Made by a program: the position numbers and the translations under genes
Assembly: GCF_000745835.1 (NCBI RefSeq)
Contig: NZ_JQKB01000033.1
Coordinates: 1-63,609, forward strand
DNA: 63,609 nt
DNA from: Belnapia moabensis DSM 16746
Lineage (GTDB): Bacteria > Pseudomonadota > Alphaproteobacteria > Acetobacterales > Acetobacteraceae
Direction of reading: 5' to 3'
The notes under the pieces: model-generated
What the model saw: only the letters and a program-made list of their open reading frames with translations
Databases searched by the model: none
Told to the model about the DNA's origin: nothing
In this document: positions 9,591 to 18,729 of the stretch, piece by piece
How positions within the stretch are numbered: position 1 is the stretch's first letter
Layout of the letters: the number at the start of each line of letters is the position of its first letter

Positions 9591-9616
9591 CGGAATCCGC
9601 TTGCTCCCGCTATATT
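9587..9616 (+). promoter_or_regulatory. possible sigma-70 promoter for the malonyl-CoA decarboxylase gene
   Basis: CTGACG and TATATT are separated by 18 bases and lie about 40 bases upstream of the ATG at 9655. Only a visual match to the -35/-10 consensus. Confidence 0.3.
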
Positions 9617-9654
9617 ACCTGGGATTTCATTACGCCTCGCCGAAGGACCACCCG

Positions 9655-11112
9655 ATGTCCGAAGTCCTGGAACAAGCCGGCCTTTTCGACCGCGCCCTCC
9701 GCCGCGTCACCAGCCTTTGGCGCGACATGGCGGACCGTGTCACCGGCGCCGAGTCGGAGGGCATCGCCGAGCAGATGCGCGCCTGCCTGGACGACCGCGG
9801 CGGCGAGGTCTCCGCCCGCAACCGCGCCGCCAAGCTGGCCCAGGCCTATCTCGGCCTCGACGCACCGGGCCGCATCGGCTTCCTCCGCACCCTCGCCGGC
9901 TTCGACAGCGACGAGGCCGCCGTCCGCGCCGCCATGGAGCGCGTCCAGGCCGCCGCCGACGCCGCCGAGCGCGCCAGCGCCAAGGCCCGCCTCCGCCGCG
10001 CGCTGGAGCCGCCGCGGCTGCGCCTGCTGACCCAGTTCACCACCATCCCCGACGGGGTGAAGTTCCTCGTCGACCTGCGCGGCGAGCTGCTGCGGCTGAT
10101 GGATGGCGACCCGGTCCTCGGCGCGCTGGAGAGCGACCTGCGCGGCCTGCTCGCCAGCTGGTTCGATGTCGGCTTCCTCGAGCTCCGCCGCATCGACTGG
10201 AACAGCCCCGCCGCCCTGCTCGAGAAGCTCGTCAGCTACGAGGCGGTGCACCGCATCCGCACCTGGCGCGACCTGAAGAACCGGCTCGACTCCGACCGCC
10301 GCTGCTACGCCTTCTTCCACCCCCGCATGCCGGAGGAGCCGCTGATCTTCGTCGAGGTGGCGCTGGTGAAGGGCCTCGCCGGCAGCGTGCAGAAGCTGCT
10401 CGACGAGAAGGCCCCCGTGCTCGACCCGGCGCAGGCCGACACCGCCATTTTCTACTCAATCAACAACTGCCAGCGCGGGCTGGACGGCATCAGCTTCGGC
10501 AATTTCCTCATCAAGCGCGTGGTGGCGCTGCTCGGCGCGGAGCTGAAGGGGCTGAAGACCTTCTCCACCCTCTCCCCCATCCCCGGCTTCAGCCGCTGGC
10601 TGCACGAACGCATCGCCGAGGGCGAAGCCGGCCTCGTGACGGATGAGGAGCTGGCCGCCCTCCGCGCCGCCGCCCCGGCGATGCTCGCCCTCCCCGCCCC
10701 GGCCGAGGGCGGCGCCGCCACCACCAGCGCCCCCTCGCATGTGCCGGAGACGCCCGCCCAGACCCTTGCCCGCATCCTCGCCCGCCGCGGCTGGCAGCGC
10801 GACGAGGGCCTGGCGAAGCTGTTGGAGCCGGTGCTGACCCGCCTCTGCGCCACCTACCTGGTCCAGGCCGCCTCCACCCGGAACCCGAAGCGCGCGCGCG
10901 ACCCGGTGGAGCATTTCCACCTCTCCAACGGCGCACGGATCGAGCGGTTGAACTGGCGCGGCGACACCTCCGACAAGGGGATGCGCGAGAGCGCCGGCCT
11001 CATGGTCAACTACCTCTACGACCCCGCCCGGATCGAGGAATACCACGAGGGCTATATGGGCGAGGGCAAGCGCCCCATGGCCAACGCCATCCGCAGGCTG
11101 GCGAAAGCCTGA
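9655..11112 (+). CDS. malonyl-CoA decarboxylase
   Basis: 485 aa. It converts malonyl-CoA to acetyl-CoA and CO2. The N-terminal helical domain (about 1-140) is followed by the GNAT-fold catalytic domain with KLVSYEAVHRIRTWRDLKNR, RCYAFFHP, SINNCQRGLDGISFGNFLIK and FSTLSPIPGFSRWL, all familiar from the MCD family. I chose ATG 9655 (MSEVLEQ) because GAAGGA sits about 9 bases upstream. The in-frame TTG at 9601 lacks such a site. No malonate synthetase or transporter gene is next to it, so it may act alone in malonyl-CoA turnover. Confidence 0.93.
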   Translation: MSEVLEQAGLFDRALRRVTSLWRDMADRVTGAESEGIAEQMRACLDDRGGEVSARNRAAKLAQAYLGLDAPGRIGFLRTLAGFDSDEAAVRAAMERVQAAADAAERASAKARLRRALEPPRLRLLTQFTTIPDGVKFLVDLRGELLRLMDGDPVLGALESDLRGLLASWFDVGFLELRRIDWNSPAALLEKLVSYEAVHRIRTWRDLKNRLDSDRRCYAFFHPRMPEEPLIFVEVALVKGLAGSVQKLLDEKAPVLDPAQADTAIFYSINNCQRGLDGISFGNFLIKRVVALLGAELKGLKTFSTLSPIPGFSRWLHERIAEGEAGLVTDEELAALRAAAPAMLALPAPAEGGAATTSAPSHVPETPAQTLARILARRGWQRDEGLAKLLEPVLTRLCATYLVQAASTRNPKRARDPVEHFHLSNGARIERLNWRGDTSDKGMRESAGLMVNYLYDPARIEEYHEGYMGEGKRPMANAIRRLAKA

Positions 11113-11247
11113 AACCGGCAGAATACTGTTCACCGCGCAACAAGATGATGGAGCTACTAGGGAGAATCACTTGAACGCGCATTATGAGTGAGCAGCAAGC
11201 CTTCCCGGTATCGTATCGCAACTTAATCTGTGGTCAGGGGGCGTGAG

Positions 11248-11841
11248 ATGGCCTTGCAAAGCGCAGCAACTAAATGGAGCGGGAGAAAGATAAGCAGTTC
11301 CTATGTGTCCGAAGCGCTTAAAATAGCAAGTGAGAAGTACGCCGAAAGCACCGGAAAGGCTCTCCCTCCAGATCTTGCAGTTTTCATCGCTAACTATCTG
11401 AATTCGACGGTGGATTTGATTTGGGATGCCGCATCGAGAGGAAAATTGAAGCCGAAAGACATCGCCATCTACTCGCTCAAGAAGGCGCTCGATGCCGCGA
11501 ATCTTTCTGCAAAAATGAATGATGCAAAAGGATTGGAATGTGGAATAGCACTGGTTTCTCTGGCCGTTGCAACGGTCGAGGCTTTTGAATTGCTGCCTCT
11601 CATCGCTTTCGCCAGCAGCACCGGTGCCGGCGCTCCCATTGTTGCCGTTATTGCGGTGGGTGGAGTGCTATTCTGGTCATATCAAGTGTTCGATACTGTG
11701 GCCACATGCTCGGCGGGCTTCCAACCTCCCAGGAAAGACGAATTGGAAAAAGCCGTCCCAGCGAAGTATGAAGCCGCGTCCAAAAGAGCCATGTTTACCA
11801 ACTACGCCGACCAGATTTGCAGTGCTGCCCCCAAAAAGTAA
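11248..11841 (+). CDS. hypothetical protein with two hydrophobic segments, low GC
   Basis: 197 aa from ATG 11248, preceded by a G-rich site (AGGGGGCG). I do not recognise it. The N-terminal 95 residues are polar and probably helical (SYVSEALKIASEKYAEST). Residues about 105-160 contain two hydrophobic stretches (CGIALVSLAVATVEAF and APIVAVIAVGGVLFWSYQVF). The C-terminus is lysine-rich and ends SAAPKK. Codon use is far more AT-rich than in malonyl-CoA decarboxylase or smpB, with many AAA, AAT and TTG codons. That suggests recent horizontal acquisition. The AT-rich flanks at 11113-11247 and 11842-11921 look like part of the same insert. Confidence 0.75.
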   Translation: MALQSAATKWSGRKISSSYVSEALKIASEKYAESTGKALPPDLAVFIANYLNSTVDLIWDAASRGKLKPKDIAIYSLKKALDAANLSAKMNDAKGLECGIALVSLAVATVEAFELLPLIAFASSTGAGAPIVAVIAVGGVLFWSYQVFDTVATCSAGFQPPRKDELEKAVPAKYEAASKRAMFTNYADQICSAAPKK

Positions 11842-11921
11842 TGCCGCCGTTTTTTCAAACACGAGAAGGAATTAATGGCTAATAATGGCGTGCCTAGCCT
11901 CCGCGGTCATTAGGTCGCCGT

Positions 11922-12410
11922 TCACCCCCTTGCCCGCATCAGCCTTGCCTTGTCCCGCGCCCAGTCGCGCTCGGCGATGGCATGCCGCTTGTCGTGCTTC
12001 TTGCGCCCCTCGGCCACGCCGAGCAGCACCTTGGCACGGCCCTTCTCGTTGAAGTGGATCTGCATCGGCACGATGGTCGCGCCCTCGCGCGCGATATTGC
12101 CGATCAGCTCCTGCACCTGCTTCCGGTGCAGCAGGAGCTTGCGCGGCCGCGTCGGCTCGAAGCGCGCGACGGTGCTCCCCGCCTGCCATTCCGGGATGGT
12201 GCAGTTGAACAGCCACATCTCGCCGTCGCGCTCGCCCGCCCAGGCCTCGCTGAGCGTCGCCCGCCCGGCCCGGAGGGATTTCACCTCCGGCCCGACCAGC
12301 GCCAGCCCGGCCTCGATCGTCTCGCCGATCGTGTAGTCGTAGCGCGCCCGCCGGTTCTGCGAGGCGATGCCGTGCGAGATCAGCCCCTTCTTCGTCTTCT
12401 TTTCTGCCAT
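11922..12410 (-). CDS. smpB: SsrA-binding protein SmpB
   Basis: 162 aa. It binds tmRNA and delivers it to stalled ribosomes in trans-translation. The start is MAEKKTKKGLISHG at 12410. Core motifs include NRRARYDYTIGETIEAGLALVGPEVKSLR split over residues 17-46, EPTRPRKLLLHRKQ and the basic C-terminal tail KKHDKRHAIAERDWARDKARLMR. It lies 10 bases downstream of dapA on the same strand. No tmRNA gene was found in the window. Confidence 0.96.
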   Translation of the reverse strand: MAEKKTKKGLISHGIASQNRRARYDYTIGETIEAGLALVGPEVKSLRAGRATLSEAWAGERDGEMWLFNCTIPEWQAGSTVARFEPTRPRKLLLHRKQVQELIGNIAREGATIVPMQIHFNEKGRAKVLLGVAEGRKKHDKRHAIAERDWARDKARLMRARG

Positions 12411-12420
12411 GAGCTGATAC

Positions 12421-13299
12421 TTAGTTAAGCAGCCCCACCGATACCATGGCCTCGCGCACCCGCTTCCGCACCGGCTCGGAGACCGGCGCCATCGGCAGCC
12501 GGCAATGGTCGGTGCCCTTGCCGAGCAGGCTGGCCGCATACTTCACCGGCCCCGGCGAGGTTTCGGCGAAGAGTGCATCGTGCAGCGGCACCAGCCGGTC
12601 CTGGATGCCGATGGCCTCCGCCACCCGCCCCTCGCGCCAGGCCTTCTGCATCTCGGCGCAGAGCCGGGGGGCCACATTGGCGGTGACGCTGATGCAGCCA
12701 TGCCCGCCGGCCGCGTTGAAGGACAACGCCGTATGATCCTCGCCCGAGAGCTGGATGAAGTCCTCGCCGCAGGCCCGGCGCGTGTGCAGCGGCCGCGCCA
12801 GATTGGCGGTCGCATCCTTCACGCCGACGATGTTCGGGTGCTTCGCCAGCCGCGCCATGGTCTCGACGCTCATGTCGATCACGCTGCGCGGCGGAATGTT
12901 GTAGATGAAGAGCGGCAAGTCGGCGGCATCCGCCAGCGCCTTGAAGTGGAGGTACAGCCCCTCCTGCGTCGGCTTGTTGTAGTAGGGCGTGACGACCAGC
13001 GTCGCATCCGCCCCGGCCGCCTTCGCGTGCTTCACGAAGTCCACGGCCTCCGCGGTGCTGTTGCTCCCCGCGCCGGCGATCACCGGCACCCGCCCCCGCG
13101 CCACCTCGACGCAGAGCTCGACCAACCGCTTGTGCTCGGCATGGCTCAGAGTGGGGCTCTCGCCCGTGGTGCCGACCGGCACAAGCCCCTCGGTGCCCTC
13201 GGCGATCTGCCACTCCACCAGCTCCTGGAAGGCTTTCTCGTCCAGGGATCCATCGCTCCGCATCGGCGAGATCAGCGCGACCATCGATCCCCTGAACAT
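12421..13299 (-). CDS. dapA: 4-hydroxy-tetrahydrodipicolinate synthase
   Basis: 292 aa. It condenses pyruvate with aspartate semialdehyde in lysine and diaminopimelate synthesis. The (beta/alpha)8 aldolase signatures are [12 protein letters not shown] (substrate-binding Thr pair), FIYNIPPRS (catalytic Tyr) and NIVGVKDAT with the Schiff-base Lys at about residue 161. Length is normal. It precedes smpB as in several alphaproteobacteria. Divergent from the lytic transglycosylase gene at 13454. Confidence 0.96.
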   Translation of the reverse strand: MFRGSMVALISPMRSDGSLDEKAFQELVEWQIAEGTEGLVPVGTTGESPTLSHAEHKRLVELCVEVARGRVPVIAGAGSNSTAEAVDFVKHAKAAGADATLVVTPYYNKPTQEGLYLHFKALADAADLPLFIYNIPPRSVIDMSVETMARLAKHPNIVGVKDATANLARPLHTRRACGEDFIQLSGEDHTALSFNAAGGHGCISVTANVAPRLCAEMQKAWREGRVAEAIGIQDRLVPLHDALFAETSPGPVKYAASLLGKGTDHCRLPMAPVSEPVRKRVREAMVSVGLLN

Positions 13300-13453
13300 G
13301 ACCCGTTTCCTCCTTCGGCAAGCCGGCGACCTTAAACCAAAGCCGCCGGTGGCAACAGGCTCGACCTGCGCTCGGATGGCCAGTCGGAACGGCTTCGGAA
13401 ACCGTTAGTTCACCTATGGGACACCGCATGCCGATTTAGGGTACACCGCACCG

Positions 13454-15442
13454 ATGCGCCGCCGCACCGTCCTCCCCCTTGGCTTCGCCCTCCCGCTCGC
13501 TCTCGCCCTGCCACGCGGCGTCCAGGCCCAGCCTGTCGGTCCCGGCTCCGCGGAATCCGCCCGCTCCGCCGGACGCCAGGCCATCGCCTTTGCCAACAAC
13601 CAGCGCTGGGCCGAGGCCGATGCCGCCGCCCAGTCCGCCGACCCGCTGATCCGCAAGCTCGTCACCTGGATGCGCCTGCAATCGCGCACGAGCGCCGCCA
13701 CCGCCCAGGAGATCGCGGCCTTCGCCCTATCCAACCCCGGCTGGCCGGCGCAGGACGCCCTATCCCGCCGCGCCGAGGAGGCGCTGGCCACCGACCCCAA
13801 CGACACCCTCGCCGCCGAATACTTCGCCGCCCGCGCCCCCCGCACCCTCGACGGCTACCAGCGCCTGGCCGATGCCCTCGCCCGCGCCGGCCGCACCGAG
13901 GAGGCTGCGAAGGTCATCCGCATCGGCTGGCAGGAGGCCCCGGCCGACCCGATGGCCGAGCCCGCCTATCTCGACCGCAACGCCGCCAGCCTGACGCCCG
14001 AGCACCACTGGCAGCGCTTCGACCGCCTAGCCCTCGCTCGTGAGGCCGCCGCCGCCGGCCGCACCCTGGCTTACCTCGACCCGGCCCGTCAGAGCATCGC
14101 CGCCGCCCGCCTCGCCTACGCCGCCGACAGCGCCGATGCCGACCTGCCCGCCTTGGCCACCGCCGCCGCCTCCGACCCGGCGCTGGCCTTCGAGCGCGCC
14201 CGCTGGCTCCGCCGCCGCGACCGCGACGCCGAGGCCGCCGCCTGCTGGGCAACCAGCCCCGCCCCCTCGCCCGAGGTCGCCCGCGCCGCCTGGCCCGAGC
14301 GCCAGCTCCTCGCCCGCAAGCTGATCCGCCTCGGTGACGCCCGCACCGCCTACGCCGTCGCCTCCCGCCACGGCCTCGAAGTCCCCGGCGAGCCCCGCCA
14401 GGAGGCAGAATTCCTCGCCGGCTTCATCGCCCTCCGTCGCCTCGACGACGCCGCCTCCGCCGAACGCCACTTCACCCTGCTCGCCGAGGGCAGCCGCAGC
14501 GTCATCACCCGCGCCCGCGCCCTCTACTGGCAGGGTCGCGCCCTCGCCGCCCGCGGCGACGCCGCCTCGGCCCGCCAGCGCTACGCGGCGGCGGCCGAGT
14601 TCCCCGTCGCCTTCTACGGCCAGCTCGCGGCCCTCGCCCTGGGCGAGGACGGCGCCGCCCTCTCCGCCCGCATCGCCCGCACGCCGGTCCCCACCGCCTC
14701 CGCCGACCTGATGACCGGCTTCGCCGCCAAGGAGATGGCCCGCCTCGTCCTGGCATTGGCCGATATCGGCGAGACCCGCCGTGCCCGCACCTTTCTCCTC
14801 CGCCTCGAGGAAACCGCCACCGACCCCGCCGAACGGGTGCTGGCCGCCCAACTGGCCACCCGCATCGGCCGCCCCGACCATGCCGTCTGGATCGCCCGCC
14901 GCGCCGGCGCCTCCGGCCTGATGCTCCTCGCCGATGGCTGGCCCACTCCCTACCCCGCCCCCGCCGACGGGCCGGAACCCGCCCTGACCTTCGCCATCAC
15001 CCGCCAGGAGAGTAATTTCGACACGGAGGCCGTCTCCTCCGCCAATGCCCGCGGGCTGATGCAGCTCCTTCCCAGCACCGCCCAGGCGGTGGCCCGCCGC
15101 CTCTCCATCCCCTATGCCGTCGGCATGCTGACCACCGACCCTGCGACCAACATGCGCCTCGGCGCCGGCTACCTCTCGCAGTTGCTGGACCGCTTCGCCG
15201 GCACCCTCCCCTACGCCATCGCCGGCTACAATGCCGGCCCCGGCCGGGTGGACGAATGGCTCGGCACCTTCGGCGACCCGCGCGGCGGCTCCATCGCCAT
15301 GCTCGATTGGATGGAGCTCATTCCCTTCGGCGAGACCCGCAACTATGTGCAGCGGGTGATCGAGAACATGGCCATCTACCGCGCCCGCGACCCCGCAGCC
15401 TCCGGCTTGCCGCACTCGATGACGCGCTGGCTCGCCACGTGA
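13454..15442 (+). CDS. slt: soluble lytic murein transglycosylase (Slt70-like)
   Basis: 662 aa, periplasmic. It cleaves peptidoglycan glycan strands and forms anhydromuropeptides. A signal peptide is visible (MRRRTVLPLGFALPLALALP, cleavage near VQAQ). Residues about 60-480 form the alanine-rich helical U/L superhelix. The C-terminal SLT domain (about 510-640) has the catalytic Glu in RQESNFDTEAVS, then ARGLMQLLPSTAQAV, AGYNAGPGRVDEWL and IPFGETRNYVQRVIENMAIY. Its stop overlaps the next start as GTGA. Confidence 0.94.
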   Translation: MRRRTVLPLGFALPLALALPRGVQAQPVGPGSAESARSAGRQAIAFANNQRWAEADAAAQSADPLIRKLVTWMRLQSRTSAATAQEIAAFALSNPGWPAQDALSRRAEEALATDPNDTLAAEYFAARAPRTLDGYQRLADALARAGRTEEAAKVIRIGWQEAPADPMAEPAYLDRNAASLTPEHHWQRFDRLALAREAAAAGRTLAYLDPARQSIAAARLAYAADSADADLPALATAAASDPALAFERARWLRRRDRDAEAAACWATSPAPSPEVARAAWPERQLLARKLIRLGDARTAYAVASRHGLEVPGEPRQEAEFLAGFIALRRLDDAASAERHFTLLAEGSRSVITRARALYWQGRALAARGDAASARQRYAAAAEFPVAFYGQLAALALGEDGAALSARIARTPVPTASADLMTGFAAKEMARLVLALADIGETRRARTFLLRLEETATDPAERVLAAQLATRIGRPDHAVWIARRAGASGLMLLADGWPTPYPAPADGPEPALTFAITRQESNFDTEAVSSANARGLMQLLPSTAQAVARRLSIPYAVGMLTTDPATNMRLGAGYLSQLLDRFAGTLPYAIAGYNAGPGRVDEWLGTFGDPRGGSIAMLDWMELIPFGETRNYVQRVIENMAIYRARDPAASGLPHSMTRWLAT

Positions 15443-16287
15443 GTGCGCTGCCGCGCCGCATCGCCTTCAGCGCCCGCGACGGCCTCCGCCTCTCCGCCCT
15501 GGAATGGCCCGGCGACCCGCGCGCCGTCCCACTGCTCTGCCTGCCGGGGATTGCCCGCACGGCGCTCGACTTCACCGGCGTCGCCCTCCGCCACCGCGGC
15601 CGCCGCCGCGTCGTGGCGCTCGACTATGCCGGCCATGGCGAGAGCGGCCGCGCCGCCGACCCCGCCCGCTACCGCGTGGAGATGGCCATCCGCGACCTGA
15701 TGGATGCCCTCGCCGCCCTTCACCTCCACCGCGTCGCCCTTCTCGGCACCAGCTTCGGCGGCATCCTCGGCACGGCGCTCGGCGTCCTGCGCCCCGGCGC
15801 GCTCGCCGCCCTCGCCCTGAACGACACCGGCCCCCGCATCGAACCCACTGGTATCGAGGAAGTCCGCGCCTTCATCGGCCGCGACCCCGCCTTCGCCAGC
15901 ATCGAGGAGGCCGCCGCCTTCCTCCGCCAGACCCTTCCTCCCTTAGGCATCCCCGAGGCCGGCTGGCGTGCCGTCGCCGAAACCACCTATGCAAGCGGCC
16001 CGGACGGCCGCCTCCACCCCCGCTGGGACACCCGCATCCTCCAGGCGATGCCACGCGAGGCCGGCCCCACCGAGCTCTGGCCCCTCTTCCACGGCCTCCC
16101 GGAGATCCCGCTCCTGCTGATCCACGGCGAAGCCAGCACCATCCTCTCCGCTGAGACGGCACGCCGCATGCGCGAGGCGAGGCCGGAGATGGCGTTCGTC
16201 TCCCTCCCCGGCATCGGCCACGCCCGGACGCTGATCGAGCCCGCCAGCCTCACCGCCATCGACCGCTGGCTGGCCGAACTCGGTTGA
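15439..16287 (+). CDS. alpha/beta-fold hydrolase
   Basis: 282 aa from GTG 15439, overlapping the transglycosylase stop. It has the oxyanion region LLCLPGIARTALDF, the nucleophile elbow LLGTSFGGILGT (Ser about residue 103), an Asp/Glu candidate near LIHGEAS, and the His in LPGIGHARTL. These define an alpha/beta hydrolase, but the substrate cannot be inferred. It lies between slt and pgpA in a tight gene string. Confidence 0.85.
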   Translation: MSALPRRIAFSARDGLRLSALEWPGDPRAVPLLCLPGIARTALDFTGVALRHRGRRRVVALDYAGHGESGRAADPARYRVEMAIRDLMDALAALHLHRVALLGTSFGGILGTALGVLRPGALAALALNDTGPRIEPTGIEEVRAFIGRDPAFASIEEAAAFLRQTLPPLGIPEAGWRAVAETTYASGPDGRLHPRWDTRILQAMPREAGPTELWPLFHGLPEIPLLLIHGEASTILSAETARRMREARPEMAFVSLPGIGHARTLIEPASLTAIDRWLAELG

Positions 16288-16289
16288 AG

Positions 16290-16742
16290 ATGACGCCGCT
16301 GCGCCTCGTCGCCACCATGGGCGGCATCGGCCTGCTCCGCCCGGCACCCGGAAGCTGGGGCTCCGCCCTCGTCCTGCCCATCGCCCTCCTCGGCCCCGCC
16401 TGGTGCCTGGCGGTGGCCCTGCTGCTGACCCTGCTCGGCCTCTGGGCCATCGACCGCCTGCTCGCCACCGACCGCCAGGCCGATCCCGGTTGGGTGGTGA
16501 TCGACGAGGGCGCCGGCCAGCTCCTCGCATTGGCCGCCCTGCCCCCCACTCCGACCGGCTGGGGGATCCTGCTTGCCTTCCTGCTCTTCCGGCTCTTCGA
16601 TGTGCTGAAGCCCGGCCCCGTCGGCTGGGCCGATCGCCAGCACGGCCCCTTCGGCATCATGCTGGACGATGTCATGGCCGGGGCGATGGCCGCCGCGCTC
16701 CTGCTGCTGCTACGCCTCGCCTGGCCGGAGCTTCCCCTCTGA
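16290..16742 (+). CDS. pgpA: phosphatidylglycerophosphatase A
   Basis: 150 aa inner-membrane enzyme that dephosphorylates phosphatidylglycerol phosphate. Family signatures include GIGLLRPAPGSWGSA, DPGWVVIDEGAGQLLAL and FRLFDVLKPGPVGWADR, with several hydrophobic helices. ATG 16290 lies three bases after the preceding stop. A TTG two codons earlier is possible. The stop overlaps the next gene as TGATG. Confidence 0.92.
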   Translation: MTPLRLVATMGGIGLLRPAPGSWGSALVLPIALLGPAWCLAVALLLTLLGLWAIDRLLATDRQADPGWVVIDEGAGQLLALAALPPTPTGWGILLAFLLFRLFDVLKPGPVGWADRQHGPFGIMLDDVMAGAMAAALLLLLRLAWPELPL

Positions 16743-17230
16743 TGCTGTCCCAATCCACCCTCGACGCCGCCCGCGACCTCCTCGCCCTGCTCGGGGCCCG
16801 CCACCTGACGCTGGCCACAGCCGAGAGCTGCACCGGCGGCCTCATCGCGGCCGCGCTCACCGCCATCCCCGGCTCCTCCTCGGTGGTGACCTGCGGCTAC
16901 GTCACCTATTCCAATGAGGCGAAGGCCGCGATGCTCGGCATCCCGATCGGCGTGATCGAAGGCTACGGCGCCGTCAGCGACTCCGTCGCCCGCCGCATGG
17001 CCGAAGGCGCCCTGCGCGCGAGCGGCACCGGCATCGCCGTCAGCTGCACCGGCATCGCCGGCCCCGGCGGCGCGACCCCCGGCAAGCCGACGGGCCTCGT
17101 CCACATGGCCGCCGCCCGCCGCGACGGCCCGACTCTGGCGATCCGCCGCGTCTTTCCCGGCGACCGTACGGCGGTCCGCGCCGCGACGGTGGCCGAAGTC
17201 CTTGCCCTGGCCCGGACGCTGGCCGGGTAG
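16742..17230 (+). CDS. pncC: CinA C-terminal domain protein / nicotinamide-nucleotide amidase
   Basis: 162 aa, only the C-terminal CinA domain. This family deamidates nicotinamide mononucleotide to nicotinate mononucleotide in NAD recycling. It shows LATAESCTGGLIAAALT with the catalytic Ser, VVTCGYVTYSNEAKAAMLG, and SCTGIAGPGGATPGKPTGLV. Its ATG overlaps the pgpA stop. The pgpA-pncC pair is common in alphaproteobacteria. Confidence 0.93.
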   Translation: MLSQSTLDAARDLLALLGARHLTLATAESCTGGLIAAALTAIPGSSSVVTCGYVTYSNEAKAAMLGIPIGVIEGYGAVSDSVARRMAEGALRASGTGIAVSCTGIAGPGGATPGKPTGLVHMAAARRDGPTLAIRRVFPGDRTAVRAATVAEVLALARTLAG

Positions 17231-17599
17231 CTATTCCAGCCGGAACGCATCCGCGATCCGCCGCACCGTCCCGTCCGCCCCCACCAGCAGCAGGTCGAAC
17301 CGCACCCCCGCCGCCCCATGTCCGGGATGCTCGGCCAGCCAGCACTCCCCGGCCCGCAGCAGCCTCTCCCGCTGCCGCCGCCCGAGCGCACCGGCGGCCT
17401 CGATGAGGCTCGGCCGCGCCTTCACCTCGATGAAGGCGAGCATCCCCTCCCGCTCGGCGACCAAGTCGATCTCGCCGGCTGGCGTCCGCACCCGCCGCCC
17501 GAGCACCTGCCAGCCGGAGGCGGTAAGCGCCGCCTCCGCCACCGCCTCGGCCTGCCGTCCGGCAAACTCCGCCCTGGCGCCGGTCGCCGCCCGCCTCAG
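17231..17599 (-). CDS. yraN: YraN/UPF0102 family protein (endonuclease-like fold)
   Basis: About 122 aa. UPF0102 proteins share the restriction-endonuclease-like fold; the function is not settled. The core GEIDLVAEREGMLAFIEVKAR has the D-x-E-x-K-like residues, preceded by GWQVLGRRVRTPA. The start is unusual. The family's N-terminal region (GARAEFAGRQAEAVAEAALT) is present, but there is no ATG, GTG or TTG upstream of it near the ltaE stop. The first plausible codon is CTG 17599, overlapping the ltaE stop as CTGA. A GTG at 17542 would cut into the conserved region. Confidence 0.8.
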   Translation of the reverse strand: MRRAATGARAEFAGRQAEAVAEAALTASGWQVLGRRVRTPAGEIDLVAEREGMLAFIEVKARPSLIEAAGALGRRQRERLLRAGECWLAEHPGHGAAGVRFDLLLVGADGTVRRIADAFRLE

Positions 17600-18660
17600 C
17601 GGGCCACCGCCTCGCGGATCGCCGCCACCGCCTCCTCGATCATCGGCGCCGACACATCGAGATGGGTGCAGGCCCGCACCCGCCCGCCGAGCCCGCTCAC
17701 CGCGATGCCCTGAAGCGCCAGCCGCGCCTGCAGCGCCTCCACCGTCAGCCCCGTCCCCTTGATGTCGAAGAAGACCAGGTTGGTATCCGGCTCCTCCACC
17801 ACGACGCCCTCGATCTGCCGCAGCCCCCGCGCCAGCGCCTTCGCATTGGCATGGTCCTCCGCCAGCCGCTCCACATTGTGGTCGAGCGCATAGAGGCAGG
17901 CCGCCGCGCAGATGCCCGCCTGCCGCATGGAGCCTCCGAGCCGCTGCTTCCACCGCCAGGCCCGGCCGATGAACTCGTCCGTCCCGCACAGCACCGCCCC
18001 GAGCGGCGCGCCCAGTCCCTTGGTGAAGTCGAGCCAGACGCTGTCATACTGCGCCACCATCTCCTTGGCCGAGATCCCGGCCGCGACGCAGGCATTCATC
18101 AGCCGCGCCCCGTCCATATGCGTGGACCACCCCTGCTCATGCGCCACCTCGGCGACGGCATTGAGCTGCGCTAGCGGCCAGACCGTCCCGCCGCCGATAT
18201 TCGCCGTCTGCTCCACCTCCAGCAGCCGCTGCGGCGGCGCATAGCGCGTCTTCGGCCGGATCACCGCCCGCACGTCATCCGCGCTGAACTGCCCTCGCTC
18301 CCCCTTCAGCGGCAGGATCTGCACCCCGGTCAGCGCCGCATGGGTGCCGCCCTCGCTGTGGAGGATGTGGCTCGTCTCATGGGCGATGACCTCGTCGCCC
18401 TTGCCGCAATGCGTCAGGATGGCGATGACGTTGCACATCGTCCCCGACGGCAGGTAGATCGCCGCCTCCTTCCCCATCAGCTCCGCCATCCGGTCGCAGA
18501 GCGCATGCACGGTCGGGTCGTCGCCATGCTGCTCGTCACCGACCTCGGCGCGCATCATCGCCTCCTTCATCGCCGGGCCCGGCCGGGTCTGGGTGTCGGA
18601 ATAGAGGTTGATGCGCACCGGCGGAGCACCGGCGGGCGGACGGGCGGGGGCATGGACCAT
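17596..18660 (-). CDS. ltaE: low-specificity L-threonine aldolase (PLP enzyme)
   Basis: 354 aa. It cleaves threonine or allo-threonine to glycine and acetaldehyde. The fold type I PLP pattern is clear: YSDTQTRPGPAM at the start, EQHGDDPTVHALCDRMAELM, SHILHSEGGTHAAL, HMDGARLMNA, and LDFTKGLGAPLGAVL with the PLP Lys. A leader of about 15 residues precedes the conserved start, so the true start might be a little downstream of ATG 18660. Overlaps yraN at its 3' end. Confidence 0.93.
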   Translation of the reverse strand: MVHAPARPPAGAPPVRINLYSDTQTRPGPAMKEAMMRAEVGDEQHGDDPTVHALCDRMAELMGKEAAIYLPSGTMCNVIAILTHCGKGDEVIAHETSHILHSEGGTHAALTGVQILPLKGERGQFSADDVRAVIRPKTRYAPPQRLLEVEQTANIGGGTVWPLAQLNAVAEVAHEQGWSTHMDGARLMNACVAAGISAKEMVAQYDSVWLDFTKGLGAPLGAVLCGTDEFIGRAWRWKQRLGGSMRQAGICAAACLYALDHNVERLAEDHANAKALARGLRQIEGVVVEEPDTNLVFFDIKGTGLTVEALQARLALQGIAVSGLGGRVRACTHLDVSAPMIEEAVAAIREAVAR

Positions 18661-18729
18661 GGCGGGAATCCCTATCAGAGGCGCCGAACCTGCGACCGCC
18701 CGGCCGCCCTGGCAACACCCCCCACGGCG

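Noticed and set aside
11842-11921. T-run after the low-GC gene as an intrinsic terminator
   Set aside because: The TTTTTT stretch is not preceded by a convincing GC-rich stem.
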